Assembly (NCBI GenBank): GCA_009785765.1
Contig: WQVP01000016.1
Span: forward strand, 1 to 7,728
Source of the DNA: Alphaproteobacteria bacterium
Lineage (GTDB): Bacteria > Pseudomonadota > Alphaproteobacteria > Rs-D84
DNA length: 7,728 bases
Reading direction: 5' to 3'
Position numbers and translations under genes: made by a program. The notes under the pieces were generated by a model. It was not told the DNA's origin, did not search any database, and saw only the letters and a list, made by a program, of their open reading frames with translations. Within the stretch, counting starts at the first letter, position 1; the number at the start of each line of letters is the position of its first letter. Below are positions 1 through 5,338 of this stretch, piece by piece.

Positions 1-134
1 ATAATGTCATGTACAGAAAGCCTAAAACCAAAGTCCCAGAATTCACAGCAATAACGCACAGTATTTGTTTTTATAATTCTATAATAGTCTTTGAAAAGCA
101 ACCTGTGTGCGCACCTTTTTCAGAAAGACGGTAA
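1..134. other. Non-coding stretch after yraN
   Basis: Downstream of yraN I see no convincing gene, terminator or structured RNA. Short open frames exist on both strands but lack ribosome-binding sites and recognisable content. The next gene presumably lies beyond the window edge. Confidence 0.5.
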
Positions 135-476
135 TTATATCACGCCCTTAAACCATTTAATCCGCCATCCGGATACAACCAAACAATCAAACCTTACATC
201 GCCTGTCCACCGGGTACGCCTCATATATGTCTCTGCCGCACGGCGAAGTCGCACGTTTTGTTTCCACGTAATTGCGTCCAGGCCAGTCTGTGCATCTTTA
301 CGGTTTTTCACTTCGCAAAAAATAATTAAATTACCTCGGCGGGCAATTATATCAATTTCTGCTCGTCCCGTATGACGCCCGGTTATATGCCGGTTTTTAA
401 TAATTTCAAAGCCGTGCAGACGTAAAAATTGCCGCACGTACCATTCTGAAAAAAGGCCTTTGGTGTATGATTTCAT
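135..476 (-). CDS. yraN: YraN/UPF0102 family nuclease-like protein
   Basis: This 113-residue protein fits the small UPF0102 (YraN) family, which has a restriction-endonuclease-like fold and is often found near envelope or translation genes; its cellular role is poorly defined. The family signature is visible: a basic GRHTGRAEIDII segment (Glu40, Asp42), a short turn, then IIFCEVKNR with Glu55 and Lys57, which together form the D/E...ExK nuclease-type active site. The length is close to the family norm of about 115-125. The start chosen is the first ATG, 22 bp after the rseP stop; no strong ribosome-binding site is seen, so expression may depend on translation coupled from rseP. It is the last gene of the uppS-cdsA-rseP-yraN run on this strand. 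Family assignment is confident; biochemical activity is inferred. Confidence 0.85.
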   Translation of the reverse strand: MKSYTKGLFSEWYVRQFLRLHGFEIIKNRHITGRHTGRAEIDIIARRGNLIIFCEVKNRKDAQTGLDAITWKQNVRLRRAAETYMRRTRWTGDVRFDCLVVSGWRIKWFKGVI

Positions 477-498
477 AAATACATTATATAATTAATAA

Positions 499-1551
499 TT
501 AACTAAAAAGGCGCAATATATCATTCTTCATTACAAACAAGAAAAGGAAAAGCAAGAATATCCAACCGCCGATGAAAATATATTCCAACATTTTGCCTTG
601 GATTTTTTTGCGTGTTATGCCTTCGGTCAAAAGCATTAATAACGTACCGCCATCCAGTACCGGCAATGGCAACAAATTAAGAACACCAAAATTGACGGAC
701 AGCAATGCAATCAAAGATAAAAACGCGATAAGACCGGCGGCCAATGCTTTGCCAGATAATTCCGCAATTAATATCACGCCGCCCAATTGTTCCGCACTGC
801 GTTCGCCTGTGATAATTTGACGCAATACTATTAATATAGTTTTTGATTGTACGTATACTTCGCGTGCGCCGCTATGCATAGCGCCCATGATTGTCTTTGG
901 TTGTTCAAACGTGTGGTCTGGGTTAAATTCAATGCCCCAACGTTCTGCGGGCGCAAGTCTTACTACCACGTTTTCGCCACGTCTGTGTACAACCATCATA
1001 GCATCACGCTCACTTGCCAATTGTTGTGCGATTATAACGTCTCTGCGACTATTTATATTTTTGCCGTCAACACGTATGATGCGGTCGCCTGTGCGTACGC
1101 CTGCGTTCCATGCAATGGATTCGGCCACAACATTACCAACCACTGGCAATTGGACAACACGTGGTTGTACATAAAAAAGACCTGTGTAAATCGCAAACGC
1201 CAATATAAAATTCATAAATACGCCGGCGATACAAATCATAATTCTTTGCCATAATTTTGCAGATAAATAATGCCCTTTCTTTTTTGCTTTTGGTAATGCG
1301 TCATATTTTTTCCGGTCAAAAATATCTTCGTTTCCGTATAGCTGGACATATCCGCCCAGTGGTATCCACGATAATTTCCAAGTACATCCTCGTTTATCAG
1401 TCCACTTAACGATTGATGGTCCAAATCCAATTGAAAATGTTAAAACTTTTACACCAGATATACGTGCCGCCCAATAATGGCCAAGCTCGTGAACTAAAAC
1501 CGCAATGCCCAGTACTATTAAAAACGCAATTACTGTTATTAAAAATGCCAT
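499..1551 (-). CDS. rseP: RseP-type site-2 intramembrane zinc metalloprotease
   Basis: This encodes a 350-residue inner-membrane protease of the site-2 (RseP/RasP) family, which cuts membrane-embedded anti-sigma factors and remnant signal peptides. The first transmembrane helix carries the zinc motif HELGH (His21, Glu22, His25). A periplasmic region with one PDZ domain follows (about residues 115-200), then the conserved NLLPLPVLDGG segment with the third zinc ligand Asp300, and a hydrophobic C-terminal helix. It has one PDZ domain where the E. coli protein (450 residues) has two. An upstream in-frame ATG at 1611 lies inside cdsA. The start at 1551 is preferred because an AAAGGA site precedes it, it follows the cdsA stop by 14 bp, and it begins directly with the expected helix MAFLITVIAFLIVLG. 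Family identity is very secure; the substrate is unknown. Confidence 0.95.
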   Translation of the reverse strand: MAFLITVIAFLIVLGIAVLVHELGHYWAARISGVKVLTFSIGFGPSIVKWTDKRGCTWKLSWIPLGGYVQLYGNEDIFDRKKYDALPKAKKKGHYLSAKLWQRIMICIAGVFMNFILAFAIYTGLFYVQPRVVQLPVVGNVVAESIAWNAGVRTGDRIIRVDGKNINSRRDVIIAQQLASERDAMMVVHRRGENVVVRLAPAERWGIEFNPDHTFEQPKTIMGAMHSGAREVYVQSKTILIVLRQIITGERSAEQLGGVILIAELSGKALAAGLIAFLSLIALLSVNFGVLNLLPLPVLDGGTLLMLLTEGITRKKIQGKMLEYIFIGGWIFLLFLFLFVMKNDILRLFS

Positions 1552-1565
1552 ATTTTTTCCTTTTA

Positions 1566-2252
1566 TTAAAACATCATCCAAATCGCCACAATTGGCAATA
1601 CAAAAATCCACCCGTCAAATCTGTCCATAAATCCGCCGTGACCTGGGAATATATTTCCGTAATCTTTTAATCCAAGTTTACGCTTTATCCAAGATGCGGT
1701 AAGATCACCGTATTGCGACAAAAGAGATACAGAAATTCCAATCCATATTAATTCCGGTATAAATATTCCATATGCGAAAAGACCAAAAATAATCGCCGCC
1801 AGTGTACCACAAATAATTCCCCCAATTTGACCAGTCCATGTTTTCTTTGGTGAAATTTTTTCCCACAGACGATTGTCTTTTTCTGTTTTCAAAAGCATTC
1901 CAAAAAACCACCCGCCTATATCCGCCATCGCTATGATTACAAGCAACATCAACATAACCATCGGAAATGCGCCTACAAACCAAGCAGATGCGGCAAGCAT
2001 CATAAGACCTGCGCCAATTTGAGTAGTATAATTAAAACGAAGCTGTGAAATTTTTGATTCTTTTTTTTCACGTGCGATGCGCCTGCGGACACCGATATAT
2101 AATTCCAAAGCCATGCCCAGAACAACCAATACCGCGAAATATTGAACGCCTGGCAACCCAAAGTATTCAAGTGTTGCGGCCAGTATAAAAACCAGCAATA
2201 AGACTATTGCACCTATTATCCGACTATAACTTTTTTTAAGCAAATTTATCAT
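1566..2252 (-). CDS. cdsA: Phosphatidate cytidylyltransferase (CDP-diglyceride synthase)
   Basis: This 228-residue multi-pass membrane enzyme makes CDP-diacylglycerol from phosphatidic acid and CTP, the precursor of phosphatidylethanolamine, phosphatidylglycerol and cardiolipin. Hydrophobic segments fill most of the protein. The C-terminal CDP-diglyceride synthase signature is intact: SWIKRKLGLKD (residues 187-197) followed by PGHGG (203-207) and DRFD, with Asp210 and Asp213. It is shorter than many relatives (about 270-285), mainly at the N terminus. The start codon overlaps the uppS stop as ATGA, which indicates translational coupling. The order uppS-cdsA-rseP is the widespread proteobacterial one, but dxr, which often lies between cdsA and rseP, is missing here. 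Confidence 0.95.
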   Translation of the reverse strand: MINLLKKSYSRIIGAIVLLLVFILAATLEYFGLPGVQYFAVLVVLGMALELYIGVRRRIAREKKESKISQLRFNYTTQIGAGLMMLAASAWFVGAFPMVMLMLLVIIAMADIGGWFFGMLLKTEKDNRLWEKISPKKTWTGQIGGIICGTLAAIIFGLFAYGIFIPELIWIGISVSLLSQYGDLTASWIKRKLGLKDYGNIFPGHGGFMDRFDGWIFVLPIVAIWMMF

Positions 2253-2980
2253 TTTCCAAACTTCCTTTTTCGTGTGTTAAATTCAGCCAAGATTTTATCC
2301 AAAGTTTTTTCATTAACCTCTGGCCAGTTTTCATCAATAAACATTAATTCTGCATACGCCAATTTCCATAACATAAAATTGGAAATTCTTTTGTGGCCGC
2401 CCGGGCGCACCATTAAATCCATAGGCACCAAGTCGCCACTGTCCATAAATGATTCAAACATATCCGCATCCAATTCATCCGCCGGGACGCCTGATATTAT
2501 TGCGCTTTGCGCCGCACGAACAATTTCATCTTGTCCGCCGTAATCAAGACAGAAACAAATTGTGCCGGCCGTATTTTCGGATGTTTGTTTTTCAAATTTT
2601 TCACACATACGTACGATTTTTTTGGACAGGGTATCTTTCCGCCCAATGACTTTGATACGGATATTATTTTTCATTGCATGGTCAACATGATTGGGCATTT
2701 CAGATTCAATAAAATCCATTAAAAACTTTACCTCTGATTTTTCACGTGCCCAGTTTTCCGTGCTGAACGCAAAAAATGAGACTGTATTTACTCCCCGTTT
2801 TATAAGGTTTTCAGACACCATTTTACAAACCTCTGCACCACGCCTGTGCCCAAAGATACCAGGCTGTCCACGCTGCTTTGCCCATGTGCGATTGCCGTCC
2901 ATGATAAAGCCAATGTGCGCAGGCAATACGTCCGCCGCCGTCTTTTCATTTTTCGTTTTTCGTTTTAATAGCCTTATCAC
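2249..2980 (-). CDS. uppS: Isoprenyl transferase (undecaprenyl diphosphate synthase)
   Basis: This 243-residue cis-prenyltransferase is expected to extend farnesyl diphosphate with isopentenyl diphosphate to the C55 carrier used for peptidoglycan and surface polysaccharides. Visible family motifs are HIGFIMDGNRTWAKQRG (catalytic Asp28), GHRRGAE, FSTENWAR, DYGGQDEI, VRPGGHKRISNFMLW and AYAEL. Several normally invariant positions differ (see findings), yet the overall architecture and length are normal. The start is GTG at 2980 with AAGGA a few bases upstream; no better start lies closer to the HIGF motif. Codons about 5-11, encoding a Lys/Arg-rich tail, are made from a 7-bp repeat. It is the first gene of the minus-strand operon and is divergent from ispA, the producer of its substrate. 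Confidence 0.93.
   Translation of the reverse strand: MIRLLKRKTKNEKTAADVLPAHIGFIMDGNRTWAKQRGQPGIFGHRRGAEVCKMVSENLIKRGVNTVSFFAFSTENWAREKSEVKFLMDFIESEMPNHVDHAMKNNIRIKVIGRKDTLSKKIVRMCEKFEKQTSENTAGTICFCLDYGGQDEIVRAAQSAIISGVPADELDADMFESFMDSGDLVPMDLMVRPGGHKRISNFMLWKLAYAELMFIDENWPEVNEKTLDKILAEFNTRKRKFGK
2947..2967 (-). repeat. Heptamer array inside the uppS 5' coding end
   Basis: Three adjacent 7-bp units read on the plus strand as CATTTTT, CGTTTTT and CGTTTTA. They lie in codons about 5-11 of uppS and encode part of its lysine/arginine-rich N-terminal tail. Because 7 is not a multiple of 3, gaining or losing one unit would shift the uppS frame. Three short A/T-rich units could arise by chance, so this is the weakest of the heptamer arrays. 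Confidence 0.45.
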
Positions 2981-3001
2981 TTCTTTCCTTTTTGCCCGTG
3001 G

Positions 3002-3031
3002 ATAATAGCATTAATTCAAACATAAAGACAA
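3002..3031 (-). promoter_or_regulatory. Candidate promoter for the uppS-cdsA-rseP-yraN operon
   Basis: Read on the minus strand there is a -35-like TTGTCT (3031-3026), an 18-base spacer and a -10-like TATTAT (3007-3002). Initiation would fall near 2995, leaving a short leader before the GTG start of uppS at 2980. The match is moderate and found by eye only. Confidence 0.4.
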
Positions 3032-3038
3032 GTATTTC

Positions 3039-3066
3039 TTGCAATTTGTTTTTATGTATATACAAT
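3039..3066 (+). promoter_or_regulatory. Candidate promoter for ispA
   Basis: A TTGCAA hexamer (3039-3044) is followed by a 16-base spacer and TACAAT (3061-3066). Initiation near 3073 would give a leader of about 30 nt with the ribosome-binding site AAAGGAAAAGGG before the ATG at 3103. It lies back to back with the uppS promoter candidate in the same 122-bp interval. The match is moderate. Confidence 0.4.
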
Positions 3067-3102
3067 AGCCCCTGTTATACAATTAAAGGAAAAGGGAATA
3101 GT

Positions 3103-3981
3103 ATGTCAGACTTTATGCAAAAAATTGAACACATTGCAAAAGATACAGATCGTATTTTAAACGAATATATCGCACCCGGCCGATGGTCGGATGACCCGGC
3201 AAACATCGGGCTGTATGCGACATTGGATAAGGGTAAGCGCCTTCGCCCGTTTTTAACGGTTGCCGCGGGAAAGTTGTTTGACGTGCCTTATGAATCTGCG
3301 CTTCGCGCCGGCACATGCATAGAAATGGTGCATAATTTTTCATTAATTCATGACGATTTGCCATGTATGGATAATGACGAAGTTCGTAATAACAAACCCT
3401 CTGCCTGGAAAAAATTCGGCGAATGGCAGGCAATATTGGGTGGCGATTTTTTAAACAGCCTCGGGTTTTATCCACTTGCGACGGATGATAAAATTACAAC
3501 GGATGCAAACACTCGCCTTGAATTAATTAAAACATTATCAAAATCAATTATCGGAATGTGCCAAGGTCAATATATGGACATAATGTCAGAGTCCGGAATG
3601 TTTCATAACCCAGACGAAATTGATGAAATCCAGATTTTAAAAACCGGATGTATATTTAATGCTTGTACTGGGTTTGCCGCAATTCTTGGCAATGCAAGCG
3701 AAGCAGAACGCGAAGCATTACGTAAATTCACATTGCCAATGGGACTCTGCTTTCAGGTAACAGATGATTTATTGGACGTTGTGGGCGATGCCGATAAAGT
3801 TGGAAAAACGTTAAACAAAGACGGTAATAAAGCAACATATCCAAAGATATTGGGCGTGGACGGTGCACGTGCAAAGGCACGTGAATTGGCAGATGCAGCA
3901 AAGGCAGAGCTTGCTATATTTGGCGACCGTGCGGACAGCCTTCGTGAATTAATGGATTGGATGGTTGAAAGAGATTTTTAA
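3103..3981 (+). CDS. ispA: (2E,6E)-farnesyl diphosphate synthase (polyprenyl synthetase)
   Basis: This 292-residue trans-prenyltransferase is predicted to condense dimethylallyl or geranyl diphosphate with isopentenyl diphosphate to give farnesyl diphosphate. In order: KGKRLRP (residues 43-49, IPP binding), HDDLPCMDND with the first Asp-rich motif Asp84, Asp85 and Asp90, GQYMD, LKTG (Lys180), and FQVTDDLLD with the second Asp-rich motif Asp221, Asp222 and Asp225, followed by GKT and TYPKILG. The length is typical for bacterial IspA. The frame stays open upstream to 2992, but the ATG at 3103 has a clear AAAGGA/AAGGG site and begins where the family begins. The usual RRG after the first Asp-rich motif reads RNN here. 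It is divergent from uppS, which uses its product. A longer-chain product cannot be excluded from sequence alone. Confidence 0.93.
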   Translation: MSDFMQKIEHIAKDTDRILNEYIAPGRWSDDPANIGLYATLDKGKRLRPFLTVAAGKLFDVPYESALRAGTCIEMVHNFSLIHDDLPCMDNDEVRNNKPSAWKKFGEWQAILGGDFLNSLGFYPLATDDKITTDANTRLELIKTLSKSIIGMCQGQYMDIMSESGMFHNPDEIDEIQILKTGCIFNACTGFAAILGNASEAEREALRKFTLPMGLCFQVTDDLLDVVGDADKVGKTLNKDGNKATYPKILGVDGARAKARELADAAKAELAIFGDRADSLRELMDWMVERDF

Positions 3982-4008
3982 AATTCAACGGCGCAATAAT
4001 TAAATAAT

Positions 4009-4037
4009 TTGACTTTTTATTACTTGTGCTATAAAAT
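4009..4037 (+). promoter_or_regulatory. Candidate stable-RNA promoter for the tRNA pair
   Basis: TTGACT (4009-4014), a 17-base spacer and TAAAAT (4032-4037) precede a G-rich stretch, GGGGAG, near the expected start point at about 4043. GC-rich discriminators are typical of stringently controlled tRNA and rRNA promoters. A TATAAA at 4030 with a 15-base spacer is an alternative -10. The promoter may also serve the downstream lipoprotein gene and frr, since no terminator is seen between them. Confidence 0.5.
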
Positions 4038-4055
4038 TGGGGAGCTTTGGAATGC

Positions 4056-4131
4056 GGGGCTATAGCTCAATTGGTAGAGTACTTGCATGGCATGCAAGGG
4101 GTTGTCGGTTCGAGTCCGATTAGCTCCACCA
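4056..4131 (+). tRNA. tRNA-Ala (anticodon GGC)
   Basis: This folds into a full cloverleaf of 76 nt including an encoded CCA (4129-4131). The acceptor arm pairs GGGGCTA with TAGCTCC and includes the G3:U70 wobble pair that is the alanine identity element. The anticodon arm is CTTGC/GCAAG with loop ATGGCAT, giving GGC at 4089-4091, which reads GCC and GCU codons. The T arm is GTCGG/CCGAT with loop TTCGAGT. It is the first of two tRNAs 17 bp apart. Confidence 0.96.
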
Positions 4132-4148
4132 ATTATTCCAAATGTCGT

Positions 4149-4226
4149 GGCGGCCGTAGCTCAGTTGGTTAGAGCGCTGGTTTGTGGTACCAGAGGTCGC
4201 GGATTCAAGTTCCGTCGGTCGCCCCA
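4149..4226 (+). tRNA. tRNA-His (anticodon GTG)
   Basis: This cloverleaf pairs GCGGCCG with CGGTCGC in the acceptor arm. The anticodon arm is CTGGT/ACCAG with GTG at 4184-4186, and CCA is encoded at 4224-4226. The extra G-1 (4149) opposite discriminator C73 (4223) is present in the gene, the standard bacterial histidine identity pair. A run of six T follows at 4227-4232, but no separate terminator hairpin is seen. Confidence 0.96.
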
Positions 4227-4233
4227 TTTTTTG

Positions 4234-4254
4234 ATTGAGAATTGAGAATTGAAA
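4234..4254 (+). repeat. Heptamer array at the start of the small lipoprotein gene
   Basis: Three adjacent units ATTGAGA, ATTGAGA and ATTGAAA. The third contains the TTG at 4249 proposed as the start codon of the LptM-like gene, and the second carries the only weak purine-rich stretch that could serve as its ribosome-binding site. No inverted partner array is seen nearby. Confidence 0.6.
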
Positions 4255-4371
4255 AAAATAATCTTATTTTCACTGACACTGACACTGACACTGACACTAT
4301 TATCTTGCGGTGTTAAATCTGGCCTTGATCATCCAAATCACGACTTTACACGTAATTACCCAGTACATTAA
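4249..4371 (+). CDS. Small LptM-like outer-membrane lipoprotein
   Basis: This 40-codon gene begins with TTG (4249) and ends with TAA (4369-4371). The product has a Lys-Lys N-region, a hydrophobic core, and the lipobox LLSC with the lipidated Cys20. The mature part is only 21 residues: CGVKSGLDHP followed by RNYP. This resembles the YifL/LptM lipoprotein pattern (Cys-Gly-x-Lys-x-x-Leu...Pro), and short alphaproteobacterial members often end near a comparable RQYP-type motif. LptM assists maturation of the LptD-LptE lipopolysaccharide translocon, so that is the likely but unproven role. The signal core is four Leu-Thr pairs encoded by a perfect CTGACA hexamer repeat. An in-frame stop just upstream excludes a longer start. 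The gene sits between tRNA-His and frr, 17 bp before the frr ATG. Confidence rests on the intact lipobox and mature motif; the TTG start and weak ribosome-binding site lower it. Confidence 0.62.
   Translation: MKKIILFSLTLTLTLTLLSCGVKSGLDHPNHDFTRNYPVH
4271..4298 (+). repeat. CACTGA hexamer microsatellite in a signal peptide
   Basis: Four and two-thirds perfect copies of a 6-bp unit (CACTGA) lie wholly inside the LptM-like coding sequence and encode alternating Leu and Thr. The period is a multiple of three, so unit gain or loss would lengthen or shorten the hydrophobic core by two residues without shifting the frame. Confidence 0.9.
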
Positions 4372-4388
4372 ATAAAAGGAGCCCTTAA

Positions 4389-4949
4389 ATGGATTTCAAC
4401 ATTTTAAAGAACGAAGCCGAGCAAAAAGCAAACTCTTCAATAGAGGTATTAAAATCTGAATTCGCAGGTCTGCGGTCTGGCCGTGCATCTGTGCACTTGC
4501 TTGACGGCATACGTGCAGAGGTTTACGGCGCAGAAATGCCATTATCACAGGTCGCAACTGTGGCCGCCGCTGATGCACAAACATTAACCGTATCCGTATG
4601 GGATGCATCAAACATCGCCGCCGTTGAAAAAGCAATTCGCGACAGCGGACTTGGGTTAAACCCAAATACAGCGGGCGGACTTATCCGTCTTAATTTGCCG
4701 CCGATGACCGAAGAACGCCGCAAAGAAGTCGTAAAGGTTGCGAAAAAATATGCCGAAGACGCACAGATTGCCCTGCGCAATATTCGCCAAACCATGCGTG
4801 ATCAGATTAAAAAAGCAGAGTCTGATAAATTAATCAGCGAAGACGACATGCACAGATTTTATGATGAATTGCAAAAAGTCTTTGATGCAAAATCCGCCGA
4901 CATAGATGCACTTGCGAAACAAAAAGAAACAGATATTATGAGCGTTTAA
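4389..4949 (+). CDS. frr: Ribosome recycling factor
   Basis: This 186-residue protein (family norm about 185) works with EF-G to split post-termination ribosomes. Recognisable segments are LRSGRASVHLLDGI near the N terminus, PLSQVATVAAADAQTL, the VEKAIRDSGLGLNP loop, the highly conserved MTEERRKEVVKVAKK stretch in the hinge region, then IALRNIRQ and SEDD before the last long helix. The ATG at 4389 is preceded by AAAGGAG at good spacing. In many proteobacteria frr lies directly upstream of uppS in one operon; here it is on the opposite strand from uppS, with ispA, two tRNAs and a lipoprotein gene in between. A repeat-rich element begins five bases after the stop codon. Confidence 0.97.
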   Translation: MDFNILKNEAEQKANSSIEVLKSEFAGLRSGRASVHLLDGIRAEVYGAEMPLSQVATVAAADAQTLTVSVWDASNIAAVEKAIRDSGLGLNPNTAGGLIRLNLPPMTEERRKEVVKVAKKYAEDAQIALRNIRQTMRDQIKKAESDKLISEDDMHRFYDELQKVFDAKSADIDALAKQKETDIMSV

Positions 4950-4953
4950 CCCT

Positions 4954-5191
4954 CTTGTTAAAGGGGGAGTATGAGTCAGCGAGCAACAAAGTTGCGAGCG
5001 CAGCAAACGAAGTTTGCGAGAACAAATCACGCACAGGCGAAGCATAAGCGAAAATCCCTTAACGAGTACCTGCACGAGTTTAGGGATTTAGGGGGATTAA
5101 TGCTTAATAAGTACAATCCCCCTATTTTTCTAAATAAAAATCGGTGTCTTATGACACCTTTTTTATTAAGAAAAATTCCCCCTTTAACAAG
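4954..5191. mobile_element. MITE-like element with 15-bp terminal inverted repeats
   Basis: The sequence CTTGTTAAAGGGGGA at 4954-4968 recurs as its exact reverse complement at 5177-5191, bounding a 238-bp non-coding block. The block is packed with perfect hairpins: GCAAC/GTTGC (4983-4995), GCAAAC/GTTTGC (5003-5017), AAATCCCT/AGGGATTT (5052-5089), TAGGGGGATT/AATCCCCCTA (5089-5124) and a terminator. The first two hairpins form a 20-bp tandem duplication. The right end is itself a hairpin, ATTCCCCC/GGGGGAAT (5175-5198). No transposase lies within, so this would be a non-autonomous element. Open frames across it have no protein-like character. Target-site duplications are not obvious. Confidence 0.5.
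5143..5164 (+). terminator. Rho-independent terminator downstream of frr
   Basis: A perfect 6-bp stem GGTGTC/GACACC with a TTAT loop is followed by six T residues. An A-rich run just before the stem could pair with the T tract, so it may also work on the other strand. It lies about 195 bp after the frr stop, inside the MITE-like block, and is the only convincing terminator for the tRNA-lipoprotein-frr unit. Confidence 0.85.
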
Positions 5192-5228
5192 GGGGAATGC
5201 TCCCTTCCTTCCCTTGACGGGAATTTAT

Positions 5229-5263
5229 CAGTGACCAGTGATCAGTAATCAGTAACCAGTTAG
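5229..5263 (+). repeat. Heptamer array, left arm of inverted pair (family CAGTRAY)
   Basis: Five adjacent 7-bp units: CAGTGAC, CAGTGAT, CAGTAAT, CAGTAAC and CAGTTAG. Differences are nearly all transitions. Its inverted partner starts 40 bp further on. Positions 5245-5260 are the exact reverse complement of 5321-5336 (16 bp). Confidence 0.9.
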
Positions 5264-5303
5264 TTTGTTCCAAATTAAAATAATATCTTTCAATCGGCAC
5301 ATA

Positions 5304-5338
5304 ATAACTGGTCACTGGTTACTGGTTACTGATTACTT
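5304..5338 (-). repeat. Heptamer array, right arm of inverted pair
   Basis: Units on the plus strand are ATAACTG, GTCACTG, GTTACTG, GTTACTG and ATTACTT, which are reverse complements of the left-arm family. The last unit ends at the first base of the stop codon of the 110-residue gene (5338-5340, read on the minus strand). Together the arms can form a long imperfect hairpin about 110 bp across. No T tract follows on either strand, so it is not a standard intrinsic terminator. Confidence 0.9.

Noticed and set aside
1..54. Possible GTG-started hydrophobic frame on the minus strand toward the window edge
   Set aside because: Only about 15 codons are visible, with no ribosome-binding site; it cannot be supported.
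847..1254. 135-codon plus-strand open frame opposite rseP
   Set aside because: It lies antisense within the clearly recognised protease gene and has a low-complexity Cys/His/Tyr-rich translation with no family features.
4235..4264. TTGAGA-N18-TAATCT as a promoter for frr
   Set aside because: Both hexamers fall out of the ATTGAGA repeat and the -10 match is poor; it would also start inside the small lipoprotein gene.
4971..5234. 87-codon plus-strand open frame after frr
   Set aside because: It runs across the hairpin-rich inverted-repeat block and the terminator; the composition is repeat-driven and no domain is visible.
5228..5338. Heptamer inverted pair as an intrinsic terminator
   Set aside because: Neither arm is followed by a T run on its strand, and frr already has a better terminator at 5143-5164.
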